Source of the DNA: Corynebacterium tuberculostearicum
GTDB taxonomy: Bacteria > Actinomycetota > Actinomycetes > Mycobacteriales > Mycobacteriaceae
Direction: 5' to 3'
Assembly: GCF_030506365.1 (NCBI RefSeq)
Contig: NZ_CP073092.1
Span: 2,108,001-2,172,000 of the forward strand
DNA length: 64,000 nt
Positions within the stretch are counted from its first letter, which is position 1. Each line of letters starts with the position of its first letter. Under the pieces are notes generated by a model. It was given only the letters and a program-made list of their open reading frames with translations. It did no database searches and was not told the origin of the DNA. This document shows, piece after piece, positions 54,515 through 63,048 of the stretch. Position numbers and translations under genes: made by a program.

Positions 54515-57500
54515 CTAAGACGTGCTTCGCCGTGCTACGCGGCGTCGGCCGCGCCCAGACTTAGCCCGCGCTTTTTCCTGGGGTGGCCCGCTTCCTGCAG
54601 CCTGGTTCTGAGCGGCGTTATCCTGCGCCTTTGGGGCCTTGGCGCTTGCCGACGTCCCCTTCTTGCGCACCGCCCTCTTCTTTCCGCGGCGCAGCACCTT
54701 GGTATCGCCCGTGGCCGCCCGCTGGCCAGCACCGGAACGATCCGACGAGCCATCCTGCTGCGTCGAACGGCCCGGGGCGGTCTTCGCTACCTTCGGATTG
54801 TCTGCTACCGCCTTTTTAGGAGCGGCCTGGCGCACGGCACGGCGACGCCCACGGCCCTTGCCACCGACGCGCCCCGCGCGTGCGGCGCCAGCGGCCTTTT
54901 CATGACGCTGCTCGGCGGACCCGCCCACCTGCTTGTGTTCGTGCTCCTGCGCCTTTTCCTTGACCTCGTGCGGCACGCGCGAGGTAGTCCGACGCTTGGC
55001 CTGCTGGGTGCGTACCGAACGACGGCGGCCACGCCCGCGAGCCTTGCGCTCTTCGCGCGAGGTCTTCTCTCCGTGCTGGGCTTCAGCCCGGCTAGCGTTA
55101 CCGTCGCCGTCGGCAGAGTCCTGCTCACCGGCGACCGCGAAATCCTGCGGCTGCGGGCGCCTATCGGAGCGCGAATTGCCGCGGGTGCGGCGCTTGCGGC
55201 GCGGGGAAGCCTCAAACTCGGCTACTGCCTCGTCATAGGTCTTTCCAGTTGCTTTCTCCGGAGCCATTTTCTCCGGAGCGGCTTCCTTTTCCAGTGCCTT
55301 CTGCTCACCGCCTGCAGCCGTGTGCGTGGCCTTAGACCGGCGCGTCGCCCGGCGCGGCTTTTTGCTTCGCTTGGAGCCGGCCCCTGCACCAGGGTGTGCC
55401 TGAGCAACGGCACCCGAGTCCGCGTCCGTATCCGCATCGGGGACATAGGAATTAAATTCCTGCACCTCGTCGCTCTCGGCCGCATTATCCGCCGCGGCAT
55501 ACGCGATGGCCTCGATATCGGATACCTCAGTCTGAGTGCGCTTGCGCGCGCGGCGGCGACCGCGTCCACGTCCGCGCTCCTTGCTGCGGTCGTGGTCTCC
55601 GCTATGCTCTTCCGATTCGGCCTGCGACTCAGCCGGACCGCGCTCGTCCACAACGACGTTGGCTACGAGATCTTCCAACGACGTCTTGGCAGATTCCCGT
55701 GCGGCCTCTTCGCTCTCGGTACCGTAAACCGGCGCCTGGGTCTTCTTGAAGCGCTTGGGCTTGGAGGAGCTTTCGGGGGCGTCGTCAAGCTCGTGCTTAT
55801 GCATCGCCACCGCAGTCGGGTGCTGCTGCGGATCGTGGTGCTGCTTCTTGTGTGCCTTGGACTTGCGGCCAGAATGCTTGGAGCGCTGATCGCCCTCGGC
55901 CTCGTCCACCGGGTACTGGTGAATGATAATGCCACGGCCGTTGCAGCACTCGCACTCGGTGGAGAAGGTCTCCACCAGGCCGGTGCCCAGGCGTTTGCGG
56001 GTCATCTGCACCAAGCCCAGCGAGGTAACCTCGGATACTTGGTGGCGGGTGCGATCGCGGCCCAAGGCTTCCTTCAGGCGGCGCAGCACCAGATCCTGGT
56101 TTTCTGGCAGGACCATATCGATAAAGTCCACGACGATCATGCCGCCAAGATCGCGCAGGCGCATCTGGCGCACGATTTCTTCGGCCGCCTCGAGGTTATT
56201 GCGGGTAACGGTTTCCTCTAGGTTGCCGCCAGAACCGGTGAACTTGCCGGTATTGACGTCAATGACGGTCATGGCCTCGGTGCGGTCGATGACCAACGTG
56301 CCGCCGGAGGGCAGCCATACCTTGCGCGAGAGCGCCTTATGCAGCTGCTCATCAATGCGGTAAGCCTCGAAGGCATCCTGGCCGCCGTGGTCCTTGGCGC
56401 GGTAGCGCACCACGCGATCCGCAAGGTCCGGCGCCATGGAATCCACATAGGCGCGGACGGTATTGAAGGAGCGCTTGCCATCGACGATGAGCTCGGTGAA
56501 GTCCTCGTTGAAGAGATCGCGCACCACCTTGATGAGCATATTGGGCTCTTCATACATGGTCACCGGCTTGGCGCCCTTGGAGGATTTCTCCTTCTTAGCA
56601 TGTGCCACGATGTCCTCCCACCGGCTGTGCAGGCGGTTGACGTCGGTAGCAATTGCCTCTTCTGGGACGTTTTCGGCGGCGGTGCGGATAATCGCACCAC
56701 CATCGCCCGGCACTACGCGGCCGAGGATATCCTTCAAGCGCTTGCGCTCTGGGGCAGGTAGCTTGCGGGAAATGCCGGCGCTGCGCCCGCCTGGTACGTA
56801 GACCAGGTAGCGGCCGGCAAGGGAAATCTGGGTGGTAAGCCGCGCACCCTTGTGGCCGATGGGATCCTTGGCCACCTGCACCAGCACCTGGTCACCAGAC
56901 TTCAGGGCGTTTTCTACCTTGCGGGCGCGCCCGTGCAGCTTGGTCTTGCGCCAGTCGATTTCACCGGCGTAGAGCACGCCGTTTCGGCCCTGTCCGATGT
57001 CCACGAAGGCCGCCTCCATGGACGGCAGCACGTTTTGGACGCGGCCCAAGTAGATATTGCCAATGAGCGAGGCTTGGGACTCGGTGGTCACGAAGTGCTC
57101 GACCAGCAGGTCATCTTCTAATACGCCCACCTGGGTGATGATGCCGGCGCCGTCCTCGCGCTCCTTATCGCGCACCACCATGGTGCGCTCCACGGCTTCG
57201 CGGCGGGCAAGGAACTCCGCTTGGGAGACGATGTGCTGGCGGGTGCGGCCCTTTTCGCGCAGTTCGGCCCGGCGGCGCTTTTGAGCCTCGATGCGCGTGG
57301 AGCCACGGATGGCCTTCGGCTCTTCAATGTGCTCCGGCTCGTCCGCCTGCTCTTCGCGCTTTGCACCGGCGCCGCGTCCGCGGGATGCGCCACGGCGCCC
57401 ACGGCGGCGGCCCTCAGACTTTCCGGAACCACGGTCGGAGCCGGAGCCGGAGCCGGAGTGCTCGCGGCTACCTTCGGCGGAGTCCGCAGCGCCCTCATCG

Positions 57501-58408
57501 TCGTCGCGTGCGGAGTCGTCGGCAGCGAAGTCCTCCTCCTCTGCGTCTACTGCCGGTGCGAATGCCGCTGCTTCGTCCTGCTGCGGGGCCATGAAGATAG
57601 GCGCAAAGTCATAGTGGCCGGAGTCTTCCTCGGACTCGGCGCGCGGGACGATGTGCGGGGCGTAGTAGTCATCCTCGAAGTCCTCTCCGGCCTCGGCCAG
57701 CGCCTCGTGCAACTTCGCCGCATCAACCGTTCCGGTATCGAGTGCACTAGCCGGTACTTCGTCCGTCTCACCCGTGGCTTCTGCAGCTTCGGGTTCTGCC
57801 GCTTCAGCGTCCTCAGGCTCCTCGGCGGCTGCGCCTGTTTCGGCTGCGGCCTGGGCCAGCGATGCCTCTACCTTGTCTTCGATCTGGGAGATCTCATTGT
57901 CCACGTTCTTGCGCACGCGGTGGCGCAGGTGCTCTTCGTCTTCCGCGGACTGCTCCCCTTCCCCTGACTCGGCGGCATCTGCCGGCTCTTCAGGCGCTAC
58001 AGCGGCGGACTTACGGGTGGCCTTGCGGGCGCGCTTGGCACGCTTCTTAGCTGGCTTCTTTTCCTGTTCCTCGTCCGGGGTTTCTTCCGGTTGCGCAGCG
58101 ACCTTGCCCTCGGGCTCTTCAGCCGGTACTTCGGTGGTGTCGCTCGCGGGGGCGTCGGCAACCGCGGCGGCGTTCGCCACAGCGTCCAGCACCTGGCCTG
58201 CTTCCTCGCGGGAAAGGGAGCTCTGCGCGCTCTTTTTCAGGCCCATGTCTTTGAGCTGTGCCACCAGCTCGCGCGAGGAAAGCCCCAGCTGCTTGGCCAG
58301 GGAATACACGCGGGTCTTGTCCTTGAGCTGGCCGCGGTCCAGGTTCTGGGCCAAAGACGCCGCCGCCTTGAGGCTTTCAGTTGTTTCTTGAGAGTTCTGT
58401 GCCACCAT
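54515..58408 (-). CDS. rne: Ribonuclease E/G family protein with IF2-like N-terminal domain
   Basis: 1297 residues from ATG 58408 (AGGAG lies 11 nt upstream); further upstream codons give no better start. Residues about 30-80 resemble the IF2_N fold (RVYSLAKQLGLSSRELVAQL and the next 25 residues). A long acidic and basic low-complexity region follows to about 420. The catalytic part has an S1 domain (GRVQNVLPSMEAAFVDIG near 454), the Mg-binding Asp pair in DLGGMIVVDFIDM (near 758) and the Zn-link CECCNGRG (near 821). The C-terminal 430 residues are Arg/Lys/Glu-rich and probably scaffold a degradosome. It is the main mRNA and rRNA processing nuclease. Confidence 0.95.
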   Translation of the reverse strand: MVAQNSQETTESLKAAASLAQNLDRGQLKDKTRVYSLAKQLGLSSRELVAQLKDMGLKKSAQSSLSREEAGQVLDAVANAAAVADAPASDTTEVPAEEPEGKVAAQPEETPDEEQEKKPAKKRAKRARKATRKSAAVAPEEPADAAESGEGEQSAEDEEHLRHRVRKNVDNEISQIEDKVEASLAQAAAETGAAAEEPEDAEAAEPEAAEATGETDEVPASALDTGTVDAAKLHEALAEAGEDFEDDYYAPHIVPRAESEEDSGHYDFAPIFMAPQQDEAAAFAPAVDAEEEDFAADDSARDDDEGAADSAEGSREHSGSGSGSDRGSGKSEGRRRGRRGASRGRGAGAKREEQADEPEHIEEPKAIRGSTRIEAQKRRRAELREKGRTRQHIVSQAEFLARREAVERTMVVRDKEREDGAGIITQVGVLEDDLLVEHFVTTESQASLIGNIYLGRVQNVLPSMEAAFVDIGQGRNGVLYAGEIDWRKTKLHGRARKVENALKSGDQVLVQVAKDPIGHKGARLTTQISLAGRYLVYVPGGRSAGISRKLPAPERKRLKDILGRVVPGDGGAIIRTAAENVPEEAIATDVNRLHSRWEDIVAHAKKEKSSKGAKPVTMYEEPNMLIKVVRDLFNEDFTELIVDGKRSFNTVRAYVDSMAPDLADRVVRYRAKDHGGQDAFEAYRIDEQLHKALSRKVWLPSGGTLVIDRTEAMTVIDVNTGKFTGSGGNLEETVTRNNLEAAEEIVRQMRLRDLGGMIVVDFIDMVLPENQDLVLRRLKEALGRDRTRHQVSEVTSLGLVQMTRKRLGTGLVETFSTECECCNGRGIIIHQYPVDEAEGDQRSKHSGRKSKAHKKQHHDPQQHPTAVAMHKHELDDAPESSSKPKRFKKTQAPVYGTESEEAARESAKTSLEDLVANVVVDERGPAESQAESEEHSGDHDRSKERGRGRGRRRARKRTQTEVSDIEAIAYAAADNAAESDEVQEFNSYVPDADTDADSGAVAQAHPGAGAGSKRSKKPRRATRRSKATHTAAGGEQKALEKEAAPEKMAPEKATGKTYDEAVAEFEASPRRKRRTRGNSRSDRRPQPQDFAVAGEQDSADGDGNASRAEAQHGEKTSREERKARGRGRRRSVRTQQAKRRTTSRVPHEVKEKAQEHEHKQVGGSAEQRHEKAAGAARAGRVGGKGRGRRRAVRQAAPKKAVADNPKVAKTAPGRSTQQDGSSDRSGAGQRAATGDTKVLRRGKKRAVRKKGTSASAKAPKAQDNAAQNQAAGSGPPQEKARAKSGRGRRRVARRSTS

Positions 58409-58611
58409 GTTCGGGCTTACTCCTGTACATCGTCTGTATTTGGCGCCGCCTCGGGCGCAGGCACGGCCGAAGACCGTACCGCCGCCGCACGAGGCATAGT
58501 GCGCGCTAAAAAAGTTTGTGGGATATGAAGTTATGCCGCGTCTCGTACGCGCTATCCCCCATTGTGTCACAGAACCGCGGCCAAGCTAGCAGGCGGTGTT
58601 ATGTTGGCGGG

Positions 58612-59379
58612 GTGGCAGAACTAGCACGAATCCCCGCGCGCGAACTCGCGCAGTACCGACAGCGCAATGAAGTCCCGGTGCGCTCCGCACTTTACTTTGG
58701 CGTGCCGACCGGCTTTGCCATTGGCTTCGCCAACACCGGCGTCGATTATATGTTGATGGGAGCCGGTGTTTTTGCCGTCTTTGCGGTGCTGGGGTTGGTG
58801 CACCTCATTCGCAATTACCCGCGCGGCATCAACGCTGCGCAAGAGGAATTCCGCGATGGTGACTATCCCACGATTGCTTATATCGCGCCGTTTATCCCGA
58901 TCGCGGCACCACTGGTCATGGCTCCACTGAGCGCGGCCGGCCTGCTTCCAGAGGTAGAGCTGGCCCCGCTCGTTGCCGGCGTCCTATCCGGCGCGTGGTG
59001 GGCCTTTGGCTTGCCGTTGGGCATCTGGAGCATGTTTTCCCAGTCCTTCCGCATCGGCCGGCGCCGCATTAACAAAATCCTTGAAAAAGACCCGCTCGAC
59101 GGGGTTACGGAGGCTCGCTTGCAGCTTGCCGACGCCCACTCGGACATCCTCACCGCCCTCGTCGCCGCCGGCGCGGTGCAGGGAAACACGATTAATTCCA
59201 CTGCCCTCTCGAAGTTCATGCGGGTAGACCTCGACCCGCTTTGCGAGCACCTCGATGCTTTGGCCAAGGCGAACCTGGTGAAGCTCAGCCGCATGGGACT
59301 GCGCACTGCGCCCGCAAAGTGGACCATCACCATCACGCCGACTGGGGTTCGCTGTCTGTATCAGGTGGGCCGGCGCTAA
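58612..59379 (+). CDS. Membrane protein with C-terminal winged-helix domain
   Basis: 255 residues from GTG 58612, divergent from rne. The first 165 residues contain four hydrophobic segments (about 24-43, 47-67, 85-108 and 112-136). Residues about 165-255 look like a cytoplasmic winged helix: ALVAAGAVQGNTINSTALSKFM, then LDPLCEHLDALAKANLVKLS and a beta-wing WTITITPTGVRCLY. The arrangement suggests a membrane-tethered regulator or a protein-interaction module. It converges with acr3, overlapping by 4 bp. I do not recognise the family. Confidence 0.72.
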   Translation: MAELARIPARELAQYRQRNEVPVRSALYFGVPTGFAIGFANTGVDYMLMGAGVFAVFAVLGLVHLIRNYPRGINAAQEEFRDGDYPTIAYIAPFIPIAAPLVMAPLSAAGLLPEVELAPLVAGVLSGAWWAFGLPLGIWSMFSQSFRIGRRRINKILEKDPLDGVTEARLQLADAHSDILTALVAAGAVQGNTINSTALSKFMRVDLDPLCEHLDALAKANLVKLSRMGLRTAPAKWTITITPTGVRCLYQVGRR

Positions 59380-60440
59380 CTTGGCAAGCTTTTGTCTCCT
59401 GGGAAGAGCTTCGGGCCTATCCAGAGCATTATATAAACAAGGCCCACGAGCACTGGGATTTCAATCAGTGGCCCGATGGTGCCGGCGAGGGCCTGTGCTG
59501 ACGCGGCGCCAAAGGTGCCGATGGAAACTGCAATGGCTAGCTCGAAGTTATTTCCGGCTGCGGTAAAAGCCACGGAAGCAGACTGTGCGTAGTTCATTCC
59601 CCCGGCTTTTGCTACGCCCAAGGCAAGGAAAAACATTCCAACGAAGTAAATAACCAGTGGAATCGCCACTCTAACCACCGCAGTAGGCTGCGCTACCAAC
59701 TGCTCCCCTTGCAGCGAAAACAGCAGCACGATGGTGTAGAGCAAACCAATCATCGCCAAAGGCGAGACTGCCGGGAGAAAACGGTCTTCGAACCATTCGC
59801 GTCCTTTGACCTTTTCTCCCCACACCCGTGAGAGCACGCCAAGCAGCAGGGGGATTCCTAGGAACACAAGAACCGCAGTGACGATGGACCAGAAAGAAAA
59901 TTCAACAGAGGTGGTGTCTAGGCCTAACCATCCAGGTAGAACTTGCAAGTAGAACCAACCCATGACGCCAAACATGGCTACTTGGAAAATCGAATTGATA
60001 GCCACAAGTACCGCTGTGGCCTCTCGATCCGCGCAGGAAAGGTCGGACCATACCAAGACCATGGCGATGCAGCGCGCCAATCCGACGATGATTAAGCCGG
60101 TTCGCAACTCCGGCTGGTCTGCCAAAAATATCCACGCCAAGGTAAACATCAACGCGGGCCCCACCACCCAGTTCAGCACGATAGATATCACCATCAGGCG
60201 GCCATCGGCAGCAATGTCTCGAGTCTTTTCGTAGCGAACTTTAGCCAAGGGCGGATACATCATAACTAGCAGGCCCAGCGCGATTGGAAGAGAAATACCG
60301 CCAACCTCTAGAGCAGACAGTGCTTTTCCAATGCCTGGCAGGAAGTGGCCTATCAATAGCCCCACAGCCATGGCCATGATGATCCACACAGGAAGGAATC
60401 TATCGAGAAATGACAACTTTGGGCGTTGCGTAACGGCCAT
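59376..60440 (-). CDS. acr3: Arsenite efflux permease, Acr3 family
   Basis: 354 residues with ten predicted membrane helices. Acr3 hallmarks are the cysteine in GLARCIAMVLVWSDL (near 127), essential for arsenite transport in the family, and FTAAGNNFELAIAVSIGTFG with the conserved Glu late in the protein. An AAGGAG site lies 6 nt before the ATG. It is divergent from arsR across a shared operator, and no arsenate reductase (arsC) gene lies beside it. Confidence 0.95.
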   Translation of the reverse strand: MAVTQRPKLSFLDRFLPVWIIMAMAVGLLIGHFLPGIGKALSALEVGGISLPIALGLLVMMYPPLAKVRYEKTRDIAADGRLMVISIVLNWVVGPALMFTLAWIFLADQPELRTGLIIVGLARCIAMVLVWSDLSCADREATAVLVAINSIFQVAMFGVMGWFYLQVLPGWLGLDTTSVEFSFWSIVTAVLVFLGIPLLLGVLSRVWGEKVKGREWFEDRFLPAVSPLAMIGLLYTIVLLFSLQGEQLVAQPTAVVRVAIPLVIYFVGMFFLALGVAKAGGMNYAQSASVAFTAAGNNFELAIAVSIGTFGAASAQALAGTIGPLIEIPVLVGLVYIMLWIGPKLFPGDKSLPS

Positions 60441-60480
60441 GGCTCTCCTTGTGCGACGAGGAATTCAACTTTCGAACAGT

Positions 60481-60542
60481 ACTTTAATCGCCCATATTGA
60501 TACTCGTCAATATAACGGAATGGGAGGCAGACTCCTTATACT
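60481..60542. promoter_or_regulatory. Divergent acr3/arsR promoters with ArsR operator
   Basis: ATATTGA (60494-60500) and TCAATAT (60507-60513) form a perfect inverted repeat with a 6-base centre, resembling ArsR/SmtB operators. On the minus strand TTGACG (60510-60505) and TAAAGT (60486-60481), 18 bases apart, serve acr3 and overlap it. On the plus strand TATACT (60537-60542) ends 6 nt before the arsR ATG. Confidence 0.65.
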
Positions 60543-60548
60543 GTGTGC

Positions 60549-60899
60549 ATGGACTCCTCCCCTAGCAATGCCGATAGCACCCCGGATGCACAGTGCTGTT
60601 CCCTGAGCAGTGGCCCACTCAGCCAAGGCGACTCCCTCCGCTTTTCCCAGCAATTTAAAGTACTTGCTGACCCAGCCCGCCTGCGCCTGCTATCCATATT
60701 GTGCGACGAGGGCTGCGGCCCGATGAGCGTTACGGAGCTGACCGCGCTTTCCGGCCTGAGCCAACCGACGGTATCTCATCACCTCGGCAAGTTGAGGGAA
60801 TCCGGTCTCTTAATCAAGCAACAATCGGGCCGTACCGTTACCCATCGAGTGCAAAAGGAAGCCTTCCGCACACTGCGCCAGTTACTCTCCTTCGATTAG
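60549..60899 (+). CDS. arsR: ArsR-family arsenite-responsive repressor
   Basis: 116 residues. The winged helix has MSVTELTALSGLSQPTVSHH followed by LGKLRESGLLIKQQSGRTVT. Candidate As(III) ligands are the pair Cys16-Cys17 near the N-terminus and Cys52 or Cys56 (LCDEGCGP). This resembles the C. glutamicum ArsR site (two adjacent N-terminal cysteines plus one further on), not the CxC of the enterobacterial protein. ATG 60549 is preferred over GTG 60543 because the -10 TATACT ends at 60542, making a leaderless message. It should repress the divergent acr3. Confidence 0.93.
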   Translation: MDSSPSNADSTPDAQCCSLSSGPLSQGDSLRFSQQFKVLADPARLRLLSILCDEGCGPMSVTELTALSGLSQPTVSHHLGKLRESGLLIKQQSGRTVTHRVQKEAFRTLRQLLSFD

Positions 60900-61067
60900 G
60901 AGAACTCCAGTCCTAGTCTGAGAGGTGAATGACCTCGCGTGCATTATCCTCAGCAATGATCTGCCGCGTTAAGCACCTTCAGCCCCGAAACAAACCCCTA
61001 CTCCAGTTCTGCTTCTCTACGTATTTGCGGCTTTGCCGTTTCAATACTTATTCAGGGTAGGGCCGGA
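60900..61067. other. Gene-free stretch between arsR and the IS element
   Basis: No complete gene is visible. On the minus strand a short stop-bounded frame ends with the protein-like stretch TRQIIAEDNAREVIHLSD just before arsR. It could be the tail of a decayed gene, but it is too short to identify. Confidence 0.3.
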
Positions 61068-61076
61068 TACTCGGTA
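61068..61076 (+). repeat. Target-site duplication, left copy
   Basis: TACTCGGTA directly precedes the left inverted repeat and recurs exactly after the right end (62462-62470). A 9-bp duplication is usual for the IS256 family. Confidence 0.9.
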
Positions 61077-62461
61077 GGGTTAAGGGTCAAAAAGTGTGTC
61101 CGGAATCGCGGATTTTCACGGATTGACCTGTAGGTTTCCGGAAAGTATATGCTCCGGAAGCATATATCTAGCCCCCGACGGGAAATCCTCGGTGTGGCAG
61201 CCGTGATGTGCTATGCGCGGCGTGGTGTGGTGTCGCAATGTCGAAGAACCAACCACGCTGCCACTGCGGCGGTGAAATGAAACGCAACGGCACCACCAGC
61301 AAAGGCACCACCAGATGGCGCTGCAAACAATGCGGCGCCTCCAGCGTCAAACGTCGAAACGACATCACCAACGCGGCAGTGTTCACCCAGTTCATCGAGC
61401 ATTGCACCACCGCAATATCACTCGACGACCTAGCCAAACGAAACGGTGTTAGCCGCGCCACCATGAAGCGGCGCTTCAAGTGGTGCTGGCTCGTTGATGT
61501 GCCTGACCCCACCGCCGGCCACCACAAGCGGATCTACGACCAGGTATTTCTCGATGGCACCTACACCGCCGGTGGCTGCCTGATCGTCGCGGCGACCATC
61601 GACCACGTGATCGCCTGGCACTGGTGCAAACACGAAACCACCCGCGACTACCAACTGCTGCTTGAACGCATCGAAGCCCCACTCATCGCCGTCATCGACG
61701 GCGGCCAAGGCGCATACAGCGCAATCAAAAAGTGCTGGCCGACTACGAAAATTCAACGCTGCCTCGTCCACGCCCAACGCGTGGTCCGCCGCTACACCAC
61801 CACCAACCCACGCACCGATGCCGGGCGCACCATCTACCGACTTGCGCTGAAACTGACCCGGATCACCACACTGGATGAAGCCGCCGCGTGGGGTGTGCAA
61901 CTGCACGAGTTTTCAACGATCTACCGGGAATGGATGAACGAGAAAACCATGATCAAAGACCCCAAAACAGGTGCATGGACCCGCGTGTGGACCCACCACA
62001 ACGTGCGCAAGGCCTACAACAGCCTCAACCATCTTTGGCGGTCCGAGATGCTGTTTGTCTACCTCAACCCGCCAGCAGGAGTCCTTGCGCCCGAGCGGAT
62101 CAAATCCACCACCAACAGCTTAGAAGGCGGCATCAACGCCCAGCTCAAACTGCTCGCCAGAACCCACCGCGGCAGATCAGGCGAACGACAACGCCGCATG
62201 CTGGATTGGTGGCTCTACTTAAAAACGGAACTGCCTGACGATCCAGTACGAATCGCCAGGCAGTCCGACTGGGGCCAGGGCCAACTCGCCAAAGTATCCA
62301 CCCTGACCCAAACCGAGAACCAAGCCGACCACGAAACAGGACGCCCGGCCCTCTACGACAACGCTATCGACACCGACTACACCCACTCAATCGGCATTCA
62401 AAAAGGCCAAATCTAACCCCCGCGACACGCCGAGCCAGACACACATTTTGACCCTTAACCC
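61077..62461 (+). mobile_element. Intact IS1249-like insertion sequence (IS256 family)
   Basis: The element is 1385 bp long. Its ends are 26-bp inverted repeats (61077-61102 and 62436-62461) starting GGGTTAAGGGTCAAAA, with two mismatches. It is bordered by the 9-bp direct repeat TACTCGGTA and contains a single full-length transposase gene. The perfect target duplication and the undamaged gene suggest a recent, possibly still active, insertion. It lies between arsR and ndk. Confidence 0.92.
61238..62416 (+). CDS. IS1249-family transposase
   Basis: 392 residues from ATG 61238. The N-terminal zinc ribbon has the paired cysteines CHCGGEM and CKQCGAS. A helix-turn-helix follows (ISLDDLAKRNGVSRATMKRR). 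The DDE-type core of the mutator/IS256 group follows: VFLDGTYTAGG with the first Asp, AVIDGGQGAYSAI with the second, CLVHAQRVVRR with the C-x2-H-type segment, and the Glu in TTNSLEGGINAQLK. No frameshift or stop interrupts it. Confidence 0.93.
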   Translation: MSKNQPRCHCGGEMKRNGTTSKGTTRWRCKQCGASSVKRRNDITNAAVFTQFIEHCTTAISLDDLAKRNGVSRATMKRRFKWCWLVDVPDPTAGHHKRIYDQVFLDGTYTAGGCLIVAATIDHVIAWHWCKHETTRDYQLLLERIEAPLIAVIDGGQGAYSAIKKCWPTTKIQRCLVHAQRVVRRYTTTNPRTDAGRTIYRLALKLTRITTLDEAAAWGVQLHEFSTIYREWMNEKTMIKDPKTGAWTRVWTHHNVRKAYNSLNHLWRSEMLFVYLNPPAGVLAPERIKSTTNSLEGGINAQLKLLARTHRGRSGERQRRMLDWWLYLKTELPDDPVRIARQSDWGQGQLAKVSTLTQTENQADHETGRPALYDNAIDTDYTHSIGIQKGQI

Positions 62462-62470
62462 TACTCGGTA
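62462..62470 (+). repeat. Target-site duplication, right copy
   Basis: TACTCGGTA immediately follows the right inverted repeat and is identical to the left copy. Confidence 0.9.
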
Positions 62471-62511
62471 TACGGCCCTCCGCCTGGGCTTATGGATCAA
62501 GCAATAAATAA

Positions 62512-62535
62512 AGCCCGAGCCTACAGGCTCGGGCT
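62512..62535 (-). terminator. Rho-independent terminator after ndk
   Basis: AGCCCGAGCC and GGCTCGGGCT form a perfect 10-bp stem with a 4-base loop. On the minus strand TTTATTTATTG follows. It begins 26 nt beyond the ndk stop. Confidence 0.88.
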
Positions 62536-62561
62536 GAACGATGCGCTAAGTGCGCAAAAGT

Positions 62562-62972
62562 TTAGAGGTTCGGGAACCAGATAGCGATCTCGCGCTCAGC
62601 GGACTCTGGGGAGTCAGAGCCGTGGACGATGTTCTCGCCAACGGTCAGAGCGAAGTCGCCGCGGATGGTGCCCGGGGTGGCCTTGGAGACTGGGTCGGTG
62701 CCACCGGCCAGCTGACGCCATGCCTCGATGGCGCGCTCGCCCTCAACAACACCAGCGATAAGCGGTGCGGAGGTGATGAACTCTACGAGGTCACCGAAGA
62801 ATGGCTTATCCTTGTGCTCCTCGTAGTGCTTCTCCGCGGTCTCGCGGTCAGCAACGCGCAGGTCGAGCTCGGCCAGCTTCAGGCCCTTGCGCTCGATGCG
62901 GGAAATGATTTCGCCTACGTGGCCGTTCTTTACGCCGTCCGGCTTGATGAGAATCAGTGTACGTTCAGTCAT
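62562..62972 (-). CDS. ndk: Nucleoside diphosphate kinase
   Basis: 136 residues. The start is [20 protein letters not shown], with the ATP-binding KPDGV; the phosphoacceptor His is in the family motif region [18 protein letters not shown]. It balances NTP pools by transferring gamma-phosphate through that His. A TACAGT element ends 7 nt upstream of the ATG, which suggests a leaderless message. The order folC-DUF4233-small membrane protein-ndk is typical for corynebacteria. Confidence 0.97.
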   Translation of the reverse strand: MTERTLILIKPDGVKNGHVGEIISRIERKGLKLAELDLRVADRETAEKHYEEHKDKPFFGDLVEFITSAPLIAGVVEGERAIEAWRQLAGGTDPVSKATPGTIRGDFALTVGENIVHGSDSPESAEREIAIWFPNL

Positions 62973-63048
62973 GCCCCACACTGTACCGAAACCGCACGCA
63001 TGCGTCGCGCTGGGGTATTCCTTTGGGGTAAACGTGTGGAGTCCAAGG

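Noticed and set aside
54494..56221. A 575-codon open frame on the plus strand
   Set aside because: It is antisense to the Arg/Lys/Glu-rich C-terminal part of rne. The open frame follows from the GC-rich codon pattern, and its Leu/Arg/Ala composition shows no domain.
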